This document shows, piece after piece, positions 24,751 to 33,162 of a DNA stretch of 64,000 bases. Made by a program: the position numbers and the translations under genes. How positions within the stretch are numbered: position 1 is the stretch's first letter; the number at the start of each line of letters is the position of its first letter. Source of the stretch: Ornithinibacillus bavariensis (GTDB lineage: Bacteria; Bacillota; Bacilli; Bacillales; Amphibacillaceae); the NCBI RefSeq assembly GCF_018333235.1, contig NZ_BORP01000001.1, positions 558,001 to 622,000 on the forward strand, in the 5' to 3' direction. Under the pieces are notes generated by a model. That model was not told where the DNA came from and did no database searches. It saw only the letters and a program-made list of their open reading frames with translations.

Positions 24751-25936
24751 AAATTTTGACGTAAAAATGAAGAAATTAAAAGCCACTTATGATGAACTCC
24801 CAACGCAAACAGATAAAGAAAGGATTATGAGACAAATTAGGGATGATAAAAAACCAAAATATCCTTTTCAAATTTTTCGATATGCTGGTGTAGCAATTAG
24901 CTTTTGTCTGTTTATCCTACTAGCACTTCCATTTTTTAACCAAGAAATTAAGAACCAAGGAACGGTAGAAGAGGATTTTGTGCTTTCTTTGTCTGATGTA
25001 AAGGTAGAAATATATTCTGATGAATCCAAATTTGGCTCCATAGATATTGGAAATGATAAGCACATCCCCACAGTAATTGAGTACCAATTAACACTCCATA
25101 ATGAAGGTAATCAGAGTATAGGCAGCCTAAGCTTTGATAAAGAAAAAAATCAGGAACAAGGTCTCCGTATCGAAATAGAACCCCAAGAACCATTGAGACA
25201 AAGTATGCTAGATGTTTTCGGACAGGATATTATAAATGGAAATGACCTTGGTAATGGGGCAACAGGTGATAGTAGATTGAAAGCAGATAAAAAAGGAAGC
25301 TTTACACGTTATTATCTACTAGGTACGGAGGACGATATTTCAGGATTACCTAAGCTACCTCCAAAGGGAAAACTTAATGAGCTTGAGAATAACGCATTAT
25401 ATGCGGATGTAATTGTTTATCTTGGGGAAAATCGTATTGCTCGTTTTGACTTAAGTGATTATATTACGCTTAATTCTACTATTGCTGAGAAGGAAGCATG
25501 GAGGGAGAGTCCTAAATTTTCTATTCCGGTCGAGTTCGGGGAGGAGAAAACCCCGGGAGAATATGGTTTGGTCGGTAAGGAAGGAAAGTTTGGCATTCAA
25601 ATTGGTTCTGGGGAGAAGGGGGAACTGGAATATTACAACTTTATCGCAAACGTACCTAATAAAAATATGTGGTACTTTTGGAAGGTCGATGAAGCTATGA
25701 GTGGAAATTTGAAAGTGTTTGCCACTGATGAATACGGCAAAAAACATCCAGTATTAATGAAGAACGGTTACTCCTCCTGGGATACTGGATACGGGATTGA
25801 TTCTGTTTCCCAAAATAATGAAAATGAAATTAGGCTTCATACTGGTATGATATTCCCCTCTGCTGGTCAATGGAAATTAGATGTTTACTTTGGAGACAAA
25901 TGGTATGATGAATTATTCATTACTGTAGAAGAATAG
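24740..25936 (+). CDS. Putative membrane anti-sigma factor with large extracellular domain
   Basis: A 398-residue protein: a cytoplasmic N-terminal part of about 45 residues, one membrane helix (about 47-66, AGVAISFCLFILLALPFF), and about 330 extracellular residues rich in beta strands. Its position, overlapping the end of the ECF sigma gene, supports an anti-sigma role. The cytoplasmic part has no HxxxCxxC zinc motif, so it is not a ZAS-type anti-sigma. The outer domain resembles the DUF4179/DUF5643-type proteins paired with sigma factors in Bacillus, but this is from memory and weak. Start TTG at 24740 with GGAGGG 7 bases upstream; ATG alternatives upstream lack a ribosome site. The outer domain probably senses an envelope signal. 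Confidence 0.7.
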   Translation: MEHKNFDVKMKKLKATYDELPTQTDKERIMRQIRDDKKPKYPFQIFRYAGVAISFCLFILLALPFFNQEIKNQGTVEEDFVLSLSDVKVEIYSDESKFGSIDIGNDKHIPTVIEYQLTLHNEGNQSIGSLSFDKEKNQEQGLRIEIEPQEPLRQSMLDVFGQDIINGNDLGNGATGDSRLKADKKGSFTRYYLLGTEDDISGLPKLPPKGKLNELENNALYADVIVYLGENRIARFDLSDYITLNSTIAEKEAWRESPKFSIPVEFGEEKTPGEYGLVGKEGKFGIQIGSGEKGELEYYNFIANVPNKNMWYFWKVDEAMSGNLKVFATDEYGKKHPVLMKNGYSSWDTGYGIDSVSQNNENEIRLHTGMIFPSAGQWKLDVYFGDKWYDELFITVEE

Positions 25937-25950
25937 GGCAATTGATAAAT

Positions 25951-26009
25951 CTTCCTCTCACCGCTGTGTATGGCCACGCATAGGCTATAGCACAATAGTA
26001 GAGAGGAAG
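25951..26009 (+). promoter_or_regulatory. Structured RNA sequestering a ribosome site (possible riboswitch)
   Basis: CTTCCTCTC (25951-25959) is the exact complement of GAGAGGAAG (26001-26009), and the latter is the ribosome site of the transporter gene. The 41 bases between fold further: TGTG (25965-25968) with CACA (25991-25994), and TATG (25969-25972) with CATA (25979-25982) around GCCACG. A closed P1 would hide the ribosome site, an on/off form used by translational riboswitches. No known class was recognised with confidence. Confidence 0.5.
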
Positions 26010-26015
26010 ATGAAT

Positions 26016-27431
26016 GTGGAGCTAACGTTTACCCATTGGTTATATGGTATTTTTACCTTAGTCATTATTATTACAATGATATTTCGTAAAGGGGTTGTAC
26101 TACCAACATTATTAGGTACGTTTATTATTGCTTGGGTATATAAGGGCAATATAGTAGACGGATTTACAGCTATATTTCATGCGAATCTAGTTGCAGCACA
26201 AGAATTATTTAGCATTTTCTTAATTATTACCTTTATGCTTGCTCTACTAAATTCATTAAAGGACTTAGGTGCTGATGTAAGAATGATTCAACCAATACAG
26301 AAAGTAATGGTTAATGGCCATGTCTCCTTTTTTGTCCTAGTTGGAGTAACCTACACAATTTCGTTGTTCTTTTGGCCAACTCCTGCTGTTCCGCTAATTT
26401 GTGCATTATTAGTCCCGGCAGCAGTAAGGGCAGGTCTTCCAGCAATTACAGCTGCAGTAGCGGTTGCTTTAGCAGGGCAGGGAATGGCATTATCCTCAGA
26501 CTATATTGTCCAGGTAGCTCCTAGTCTTTCTGCTACTGCTGCAGGTACATCGACTAGCTTAGTAGCAGATAAAGCGCTATTGCTATCCATTATTGCAGGT
26601 GGTATTGCTATCTTATTAGCCTACACGATGTATAGAAAATCAATTCGTTCAAAGAACAATCCACAGAATCAAGTCGACCTAAAAACACTTAATAGGAGTG
26701 AAGAAACAAAAAATGTGGCAATTACAGAAAATTTAACAAAATGGAGCAAAGTATTTGCTGTTTTTGTACCCTTATCTTTATTAGTCGTCGTTATCTATAT
26801 GATGTATAACAAGCTATATACAGGAAGTGGTGGTCTAGTAGGGGGAGATGGTGCCGCTTTTGTGGGCGGGGTGGCTGTTATTTTATTACTTCTTTCGACT
26901 ATCGCATTCGGTAAACACCATGCGCTAGACTATATTACCAATCATATAACAGACGGCTTTGTTTTTGCCTTTAAAGCAATGGGACCAGTAATTCCTATTG
27001 CGGGATTTTTCTTTTTGGGTAGTGGTGATTTTTCTGGAAGTATTTTAGGCGTAGAGGAAGGTCCGACATTTTTATTTGGCTTAGTAGAAGCAACTCAGGA
27101 ATTTCTACCGCAAAGTGCTTTATTTGCAGCATTTAGCATGTTAATCATTGGTATCATTACAGGACTTGACGGATCTGGGTTTTCTGGGCTGCCATTGACT
27201 GGAGCTTTAGCTGCATCATTAGAGACCACTGGTATCGATACAGAAACGCTTGCAGCTATTGGACAAATGGGAGCTATATGGACTGGTGGTGGAACTATAA
27301 TTGCATGGTCATCCCTTATTGCCATTGCTGGGTTTTGTGGCGTATCTGTTATGGAATTAGTAAGAAAAAACTTCGTACCTGTTATCGTAGGATTATTAGG
27401 GATGACAGTGGTTGCAGTATTTTTTCTGTGA
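26016..27431 (+). CDS. Polytopic membrane transporter, ion-transporter-like
   Basis: A 471-residue membrane protein with roughly 11-12 hydrophobic segments and a cytoplasmic loop around residues 205-240 (RKSIRSKNNPQNQVDLK). Glycine- and proline-rich half-repeats such as FWPTPAVPLICALLVPAAVRAGLPAITAAVAVALAGQGMALSSDY and GLDGSGFSGLPLTGALAASLETTG look like the re-entrant loops of the ion transporter superfamily (DctM, ArsB, CitM, NhaD types). I could not place it in a named family, and no substrate can be given. GTG at 26016 is chosen because AGAGG lies 9 bases upstream; the ATG at 26010 has 3. The RNA hairpin that covers this ribosome site suggests ligand- or ion-controlled translation. Confidence 0.75.
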   Translation: MELTFTHWLYGIFTLVIIITMIFRKGVVLPTLLGTFIIAWVYKGNIVDGFTAIFHANLVAAQELFSIFLIITFMLALLNSLKDLGADVRMIQPIQKVMVNGHVSFFVLVGVTYTISLFFWPTPAVPLICALLVPAAVRAGLPAITAAVAVALAGQGMALSSDYIVQVAPSLSATAAGTSTSLVADKALLLSIIAGGIAILLAYTMYRKSIRSKNNPQNQVDLKTLNRSEETKNVAITENLTKWSKVFAVFVPLSLLVVVIYMMYNKLYTGSGGLVGGDGAAFVGGVAVILLLLSTIAFGKHHALDYITNHITDGFVFAFKAMGPVIPIAGFFFLGSGDFSGSILGVEEGPTFLFGLVEATQEFLPQSALFAAFSMLIIGIITGLDGSGFSGLPLTGALAASLETTGIDTETLAAIGQMGAIWTGGGTIIAWSSLIAIAGFCGVSVMELVRKNFVPVIVGLLGMTVVAVFFL

Positions 27432-27542
27432 TATAGGGAATACAGCCGTGTTGTCGAAAGAGATCCTTCATTTAGAGAAATCATGATACAACTATTGTTT
27501 AAAAGATTGAAAACCAACAAGATAGTTTCCTAATAATTTTAA

Positions 27543-27570
27543 AGGCGCTCAATCTGTAGGGAGCGCCTAA
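27543..27570 (-). terminator. Terminator downstream of the ger operon
   Basis: AGGCGCTC pairs with GAGCGCCT. Read on the minus strand the stem is followed by TTTAAAATTATT, so it probably ends the ger operon; on the plus strand there is no T-run. Confidence 0.55.
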
Positions 27571-27579
27571 ATAGTGCGA

Positions 27580-27741
27580 TTAAAATTTTATCGCGGTAAA
27601 AAAAGGTAAAATTAAAATTGTTAAAGCCAGAATGGATATAGAAATAGAGCCAAATTTATTTTTTTCTTTCCATAAAGTTATTGCGAATCCAATCGTATAT
27701 ATAAAAATTGTTAATGTCGCAATAATGATCAATAACGTCAA
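27580..27741 (-). CDS. Small two-helix membrane protein, candidate germinant-receptor D subunit
   Basis: A 53-residue frame beginning 1 base after the stop of gerC, on the same strand. It starts at TTG with AGGGA a few bases upstream. The product is almost wholly two membrane helices (LLIIIATLTIFIYTIGFAITLW and a second, ISISILALTILILPFF) joined by a KEKNKFG turn. Several Bacillus ger operons carry a fourth gene for a two-helix D subunit of about 60-80 residues that modulates the receptor. Position, size and topology fit this; sequence similarity was not tested. The weak start signal is the main doubt. Confidence 0.55.
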   Translation of the reverse strand: MTLLIIIATLTIFIYTIGFAITLWKEKNKFGSISISILALTILILPFFTAIKF

Positions 27742-27742
27742 G

Positions 27743-29002
27743 CTAATCCCTAATTTCCTTTAGTTTTGGTATATCTCCCTGCCTGCCAAATTTACCAAGC
27801 TCTACATCAACTGTGATATTAATGTCCATTTCAGGATATTTTTTCATCCAATCAAATGCCTCCCATTCTGGTATCGTTAGGAATTTTTTTCGAGCTATTA
27901 ATGACCAACCAAATGGATCTGCTTTATACTCCTCTTGTGTTTTTCTAATTAATTCGTTTAGCTTCTTTTCTAAAGCTTGCTCAAAGCTTTTATTTAAGGT
28001 TTTTCTTTTTTGCGAGTCTTTTGCGTAATGCTCCATACTGTGGTTAGTTAAAACTTCCACTAATATAGGTACATTTACATCAATTGATGGGGTGCTTTTT
28101 TTTGTGTTTATCTTTATATCTTCAGTACCATTTTTTGTAAGACGTGTTGCAATCCGGTATTTTTCATCAAACGGATCTGGAAAAGTTGTTAAAATTTCTT
28201 GCGCAGTTAATGTTGGGTTTAACATAAAGGTTAGTCTGGTTTCTTCGATAGTTAGTACGTCAATCATCTTACCCTCTTTAAATACAGCAGATCCTGCAAA
28301 TTGGGTATTATTTGTTTCTCCTCCATATTGAAATTCACCAGCTTTAAAATTATCAGGGTTTATAGGATTAGATGAACGCTCCTCCTTTTCCGTTGTGCTA
28401 TAAATTCCTAAAAAAAGATCGGCATCGGCTTCAGTAATACGGAAAAAAGTGGTTAAATCTGAAGTTGGTGTCATTCCCGTTTCATTCCCACGTTCAATAA
28501 TCATCTGAAAATATTCATGAGGTCTCGTTTCTAGTTTTGGTTGATTGTTGAGTATATATTTTTCCGTATCCTCTTTAGTTATCATTAGCTTTGCATCCCT
28601 TCTAATTTCCATTTCCTTCGTAGCATCGTATATCCATCTAATAAAATTCTCATCTCTGGCAAATTCTTCTGAAACTATCAATATTCTTAATAAATCATAA
28701 GAAATTTGCTTCGCAATAACCGTATTGGCTATATTTCTCGAAACAACAAAGTCATCTGTTTTAAAGGAAATAACTTCACGAGGGGGTTCATTCCCAGCAC
28801 CACCACTTGCAGCGTTTCCTGACTCCGGGTTTGCTATAAGATAGGTGATTTTTATAAGATTTTCATCATCTTTTGGCTTGTCAATACCCATTGCGATGAC
28901 ATAAGCAAATTCTTCAACTTCTCGCTGATCCCAGCAACCAGAAAGAATGAATAAAGGGATCAGATAAATGATTATCTTTCCTCTATTGATTTGCTTTTTC
29001 AT
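27743..29002 (-). CDS. Spore germinant receptor C subunit (Ger(x)C lipoprotein)
   Basis: A 419-residue lipoprotein: a basic start and hydrophobic stretch run into the lipobox LSGC, followed at once by WDQREVEEFAYVIAMGID, the hallmark of GerAC-type subunits. The GerC subunit sits on the outer face of the inner spore membrane and joins GerA and GerB subunits into a nutrient receptor. The start overlaps the end of gerB by 20 bases and has AAAGGAGATTTTAAAC upstream. The operon order A-B-C is normal, and SigG control in the forespore is expected from the family, although no clear SigG promoter was found. Confidence 0.93.
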   Translation of the reverse strand: MKKQINRGKIIIYLIPLFILSGCWDQREVEEFAYVIAMGIDKPKDDENLIKITYLIANPESGNAASGGAGNEPPREVISFKTDDFVVSRNIANTVIAKQISYDLLRILIVSEEFARDENFIRWIYDATKEMEIRRDAKLMITKEDTEKYILNNQPKLETRPHEYFQMIIERGNETGMTPTSDLTTFFRITEADADLFLGIYSTTEKEERSSNPINPDNFKAGEFQYGGETNNTQFAGSAVFKEGKMIDVLTIEETRLTFMLNPTLTAQEILTTFPDPFDEKYRIATRLTKNGTEDIKINTKKSTPSIDVNVPILVEVLTNHSMEHYAKDSQKRKTLNKSFEQALEKKLNELIRKTQEEYKADPFGWSLIARKKFLTIPEWEAFDWMKKYPEMDINITVDVELGKFGRQGDIPKLKEIRD

Positions 29003-30086
29003 GTTTAAAATCTCCTTTAAGCTTGGCTATTAGCCACATCAGGCAAGGTAGGAAGAAAAAAACAGGTGACAATATGTTTAGAACCGTTTCTCTCAGATAG
29101 AAAATGGTGAAGGTAGGCGTATCTGGTATTATTCCTATAAAAATAATTAATGTTGCGAGAGAAGGAATAATATACTCGAAGTTTTTAATTTTAAAGAGAT
29201 GCCCGAATAATAATGCATTAATATACAAATATACTGAAAATCGAACGAAAGTACCGATTAACCAAAATGGGAAAAAAAATGTCTCCATATTGGTTATAAA
29301 ACCTGCAGAAATCGTACGTATTACCTCATGAAATGGATAGTTCATCTGCATAAGTGAATTATAGTCAAATAAAAAAACAAAACTAGTCATTGCAAGAACT
29401 AAGTTAATTACAACAAAAAATAATGAAATCCATGATCCTTTTTTAATAGTAGCAGCTGTACTTAAAAATGGTACGAGAATAAATAAATAAAGATAGTCCG
29501 CAAAAATGGATAATTTCATTACACTTTCCTTCATAATTGTCCATTCTCCAGGACCAAAAAAGGGAAAGAGGAAGGATGTATTTCCATGCCTTATCGTTAA
29601 AATTAGAGCGATTAAAAATGGAACCTGCAAATAGGGAAAAACGGTCCATGCAACGGATCCTATTTTTTCTAATCCTTTTTTAGCACCATAAGCACTTGCC
29701 AGCATTAAGACGCCATAAATGACAATTGTAGGAGTTTTGACAAAATACATGCTACTGACAATATCTGTGTAAATAGCTGTATCTATGATTGTGGCAGCCA
29801 ATATACCTAACCAAAGAGCAAATAAGATAATATAACCAAGGAACCTTCCGAATAATTGATTCGTAACCTCTATAAGCCCCTTTCCTTGATAATTTGTAAT
29901 GACTCGTATTAAAAGAAAGATAGGGAGGATAGTAACTATACCGTTTATAATAATAGCCATCCAACCAGCATTGTACAATTTTTCATACAAAATAGCTGGA
30001 GTATCATCAGTTAACTTTGTCGAAAGGATAATCATGCTGATTGCAACAAATTCTTTTATCCCAATTTTTCCTTTTGACTGTTCCAT
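28983..30086 (-). CDS. Spore germinant receptor B subunit (endospore germination permease)
   Basis: A 367-residue protein with about ten membrane helices, of the APC-superfamily spore germination permease group. It opens with KGKIGIKEFVAISMIILSTKL and has the family pattern of a Pro/Gly-broken first helix. GerB subunits bind the germinant, usually an amino acid. The start codon overlaps the gerA stop by 1 base (TAATG), so the subunits are translationally coupled. Which nutrient is recognised cannot be read from the sequence. Confidence 0.92.
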   Translation of the reverse strand: MEQSKGKIGIKEFVAISMIILSTKLTDDTPAILYEKLYNAGWMAIIINGIVTILPIFLLIRVITNYQGKGLIEVTNQLFGRFLGYIILFALWLGILAATIIDTAIYTDIVSSMYFVKTPTIVIYGVLMLASAYGAKKGLEKIGSVAWTVFPYLQVPFLIALILTIRHGNTSFLFPFFGPGEWTIMKESVMKLSIFADYLYLFILVPFLSTAATIKKGSWISLFFVVINLVLAMTSFVFLFDYNSLMQMNYPFHEVIRTISAGFITNMETFFFPFWLIGTFVRFSVYLYINALLFGHLFKIKNFEYIIPSLATLIIFIGIIPDTPTFTIFYLRETVLNILSPVFFFLPCLMWLIAKLKGDFKHEKANQ

Positions 30087-31615
30087 TAGTTCTCTCCCTG
30101 TCTCTTCTTTAAATTCTTTGGTTTAACGTAGCCTGGCCGGAATATTTCTTTTTGTAAGGTTCTCCTTATAATTGTATCCTCCGAGGATATATAATTAGGA
30201 GTCATGGGAGCCAAATAAGGTACACCGAACGATTTTATAGAAAGCATATAAAATAACCCCATTACAAAAATTGAAGTAATGCCATATAAACCGAATATAC
30301 TTGCACTTAAAAGCATCATAAATCTACTGATACGAATAGCAAAATTCATACTGATATCACCAATCGCAAATGAACTTAGCCCACCTAATGCAACAATAAT
30401 GACAACAATAGGGCTTACAATATTTGCTTGAACAGCAGCCTGTCCTAAGATTAGTGCACCAACTATTCCAATTGTTGGACCAATAGGACTTGGAACTCTT
30501 AAGCCTGCTTCTCGGATTAGTTCAAAGGCGATTTCCATTATGAAGACTTCTATTGCTGCTGGAAATGGTACTCGCTCCCGAGTTGCTGCAATGGCTAGCA
30601 GTAAATCGGGAGGAATCATTTCTGCATGGAAGGTAACAACGGCGACATACAGTGCAGAAGCAAATAAGGTGATGAACAAAGCCAATATCCGTAGTAACCT
30701 TGTAAAGTTGGCATATGGTAACCGTAAATAGTGGTCTTCTGCTGAATGATAAAAAGACCAAAATGTAGCGGGGATAATTAAGGTATCTGGTGAATTATCC
30801 ATGATTAAGATAATATATCCATCCTCAATGAAAGAAGCTGCACGATCTGGCCGTTCAGTATACAATGTGGTTGGAAAAATGGAATATTTTCGTTCCTCGA
30901 TATATTGTTCAAGTAAACTTAGATTTTGAATCGCATTTGTATCTAGAGATTTAACGCGTGCTTTAACATTTTGTAATAATTTTTCATTTACCAAGTCCTT
31001 TTGATAGATAATAAATAGATCATTTTTTGATTCATTTGAGACGATTGCGGATTCTACTACTAAGTTCTCACTTTTTATTCGCTTTCGAATTAAGGAAATA
31101 TTAGTTGCGGCTTTTTCATTAAATGCCTCTTTTGGTCCTTTTACAACGTTCTCATTCTCTGTTTTTTCAACTGTTCTGCTTTCAAAGTTAGAAGCATCGA
31201 AAAGGAAAGCTAGATCTTCTCCTTCAATAAAGAGAGCAACATTCCCATTATTAATTTTTGTTGCGATTTGATTAATGTTGTTTTCAGTTGATATCGTTTG
31301 GGCTGAGACGATGTCTTCAATGCTTTGGAATGGCTCTGTACTACTTTGAAGAGGTTTTATAATATTTTGTTCTATAATTTGAGGATCGGTAATTGTCTTG
31401 ATGAATATAATAGCAGCTGGTTTATCTTTTCCGGGAATAGAAAGATTTCGAATAATGACATCATGGTTAGTCGGTACAGTATAAATTTCACGAAAGATTT
31501 TTAAGGTTTGTTCTAAACTTGGATCGATCGTTAGGTTTGTAGTTTCTTTATTTTGTTTTGGAGATTCGCTTACCTCTTTATCTTTTTTCTTAACCGATTT
31601 TCTTAATTTAATCAT
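30086..31615 (-). CDS. Spore germinant receptor A subunit
   Basis: A 509-residue GerA family protein: a hydrophilic N-terminal half (residues about 1-290, with NNINQIATKINNGNVALFIEG) and a C-terminal half with four to five membrane segments. The highly conserved block around the helices is present (MIPPDLLLAIAATRERVPFPAAIE, EAGLRVPSPIGPTIGIVGALILGQAAV), as is GISSFAIGD-like LSSFAIGDISMN. GerA subunits form the oligomeric ion-channel-like core of the nutrient receptor. First gene of the operon, with GGAGTTG rather far (about 14 bases) from the ATG. A terminator separates it from the spoVA operon upstream. Confidence 0.94.
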   Translation of the reverse strand: MIKLRKSVKKKDKEVSESPKQNKETTNLTIDPSLEQTLKIFREIYTVPTNHDVIIRNLSIPGKDKPAAIIFIKTITDPQIIEQNIIKPLQSSTEPFQSIEDIVSAQTISTENNINQIATKINNGNVALFIEGEDLAFLFDASNFESRTVEKTENENVVKGPKEAFNEKAATNISLIRKRIKSENLVVESAIVSNESKNDLFIIYQKDLVNEKLLQNVKARVKSLDTNAIQNLSLLEQYIEERKYSIFPTTLYTERPDRAASFIEDGYIILIMDNSPDTLIIPATFWSFYHSAEDHYLRLPYANFTRLLRILALFITLFASALYVAVVTFHAEMIPPDLLLAIAATRERVPFPAAIEVFIMEIAFELIREAGLRVPSPIGPTIGIVGALILGQAAVQANIVSPIVVIIVALGGLSSFAIGDISMNFAIRISRFMMLLSASIFGLYGITSIFVMGLFYMLSIKSFGVPYLAPMTPNYISSEDTIIRRTLQKEIFRPGYVKPKNLKKRQGEN

Positions 31616-31683
31616 CTTGTATGAACAACTCCAGTATCACTTCTTATCTTACGTTTCCACGTATTGCTAAAATTATGTAATAT

Positions 31684-31722
31684 ACGAAATAAAATCCCAC
31701 AGGTTAAAAGATGTGGGATTTT
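31684..31722 (-). terminator. Terminator of the spoVA-type operon
   Basis: On the minus strand AAAATCCCACA and TGTGGGATTTT form an 11-bp stem followed by ATTTCG; the stem begins at the DUF421 gene stop codon. It isolates the ger operon from the spoVA operon. Confidence 0.75.
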
Positions 31723-32578
31723 ACTGTAAATATGGTTTTACCTTATCAATCGCTTTTTGTAGCTTTTCACTATTGACTTGATACATCTGTTTTGATCTCT
31801 CATTATCTGTTGCTAAGGCAAATATTTCCAAGTCTGCTTGGCATTTTCTCATTGTAGCAAGTAGGAGTGGTTTTTGTGTTGGCATTGGTACAGTGAGCTT
31901 ATCGTCATACAGATCTACTGTCAATTGTCCATCACTATCAACTTGACCAAGGAAAACATTTTCAATACTAACATTCATTTTTTCCAATTCCGTTTCTAAC
32001 CAGGTTGGATTTAATGAAAGATTAGCAAGAGACTCTAGAAGTGGTCTTCCATCCATAACTACAGTTTGTGGTTCTTTACTTGGTGCAAGCTTTAAACCGA
32101 TATCTTTAGCAGTTAAAGGACGATAATCTGTTTTGGGAAGTACATTTAGTTTTCCTGTAGGTTCTAATACAGCAAATTCTACATCTGCAACTTTAAATAT
32201 ATTTTTTTCGCGTAAGCTTTCTAATAGATCATCCGTGGAATAATGTTCCTTTTTTAAGTTATCTTCCATAATTTTTCCGTTTTGAATGATTACCCGACTT
32301 TTTCCTTGGACAAAGTTACGAAACGTTTTGCTTTTTAAGGAAATAACCTCGACAAGATAAGGGATAATAAACCAAATCAACATGGAGATAACAGCAAAGT
32401 AGAAGGGACTCTCTAGTGTACTAACGTGGATTGCGACAATCCCTCCAAGAACAATACCAGTAATGTATTCAAAAACATTTAGTTGTGAAAGTTGTTTCAT
32501 CCCAAGCCATTTAGTAAAGAAAAACAAAATGATGAGAAGTGAAACGGATCGTACTACAATCTCTAACCAATCTGGCAT
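31721..32578 (-). CDS. DUF421 membrane protein with DUF1657-like C-terminal extension
   Basis: A 285-residue protein: three N-terminal membrane helices and a YetF/YdfR/YrbG-type (DUF421) cytoplasmic domain with VIIQNGKIMEDNLKKEHYSTDDLLESLREKNI and a second similar strand-helix unit. The last 50 residues (FALATDNERSKQMYQ...VKPYLQ) align by eye with the stand-alone DUF1657 proteins of this operon (FALQTENKQAKKLYE...VEPRLQ), so a fusion is likely. DUF421 proteins sit beside spoVA genes in the spoVA2mob operon, where they contribute to spore heat resistance in B. subtilis. Last gene of the operon. SD GAAAGGAAA precedes the ATG. Confidence 0.85.
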   Translation of the reverse strand: MPDWLEIVVRSVSLLIILFFFTKWLGMKQLSQLNVFEYITGIVLGGIVAIHVSTLESPFYFAVISMLIWFIIPYLVEVISLKSKTFRNFVQGKSRVIIQNGKIMEDNLKKEHYSTDDLLESLREKNIFKVADVEFAVLEPTGKLNVLPKTDYRPLTAKDIGLKLAPSKEPQTVVMDGRPLLESLANLSLNPTWLETELEKMNVSIENVFLGQVDSDGQLTVDLYDDKLTVPMPTQKPLLLATMRKCQADLEIFALATDNERSKQMYQVNSEKLQKAIDKVKPYLQ

Positions 32579-32592
32579 GAGAATTTTCCTTT

Positions 32593-32796
32593 CTACTGAT
32601 TATATTGCGGTTCTTGCCTTGCAAGTAAAAGTACTTGCTCTTCAAGATCTTTTTTTATTTCCTGAATGATATGTTCTGTTTCCAAGTATGCGTCATGTGC
32701 CTCTAAATCATTAGTCTGGGATCTGAGAATACGTAAACTAGCTTCTATCCCTTTGATACTTGCATAACAACTTTTTACTTGGGCCCCAACTGTCAT
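32593..32796 (-). CDS. DUF1657 protein, downstream copy
   Basis: A 67-residue helical protein that starts MTVGAQVKSCYASIKGIEASL, as all DUF1657 members do, and ends EPQYNQ; the paralogue upstream ends EPQYKGF. Function unknown; members occur in spoVA-type operons, and are made in the forespore. The ATG at 32796 follows GGAGGTCACC; a longer frame upstream would swallow this site. It lies 14 bases before the DUF421 gene and 15 after spoVAEb. Confidence 0.88.
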   Translation of the reverse strand: MTVGAQVKSCYASIKGIEASLRILRSQTNDLEAHDAYLETEHIIQEIKKDLEEQVLLLARQEPQYNQ

Positions 32797-32811
32797 TAAG
32801 GTGACCTCCAA

Positions 32812-33162
32812 TCATCCCTTAGGTTTAAAAATTAACGCACCTATCATACCAAATATGATGGCTGCGGATATTCCTGAGCTTGTAACTTCAAACATACCCG
32901 TAATAACACCAATTAAACCATGCATTTCTGCTTCCTGCATTGCCCCATGAACTAAAGAATTACCAAAGCTAGTAATAGGAACGGTTACTCCAGCACCAGC
33001 GAAATCGATTAATGGTTCATATAATCCAAATCCATCTAATATCGCTCCTACAACCACTAGTATGCTAAGCGTATGTCCAGGAGTTAATTTAAAAACATCA
33101 AACATTATTTGGCCAATGACACAAATTAAACCACCAATAACGAATGCCCAGAAAAATATCAT
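32812..33162 (-). CDS. spoVAEB: Stage V sporulation protein AE-b
   Basis: A 116-residue protein with four hydrophobic stretches and the SpoVAE/SpoVAC family pattern: [17 protein letters not shown], then [43 protein letters not shown]. It belongs to the channel that moves dipicolinic acid into the forespore and out at germination. It overlaps the spoVAD stop by 4 bases. Similarity to SpoVAC of this operon reflects a common origin. Confidence 0.92.
   Translation of the reverse strand: MIFFWAFVIGGLICVIGQIMFDVFKLTPGHTLSILVVVGAILDGFGLYEPLIDFAGAGVTVPITSFGNSLVHGAMQEAEMHGLIGVITGMFEVTSSGISAAIIFGMIGALIFKPKG

Noticed and set aside
27095-27520. 141-residue minus-strand frame within the 3' end of the transporter gene
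   Set aside because: Opposite a well-supported coding region and without start signals; composition looks like a shadow.
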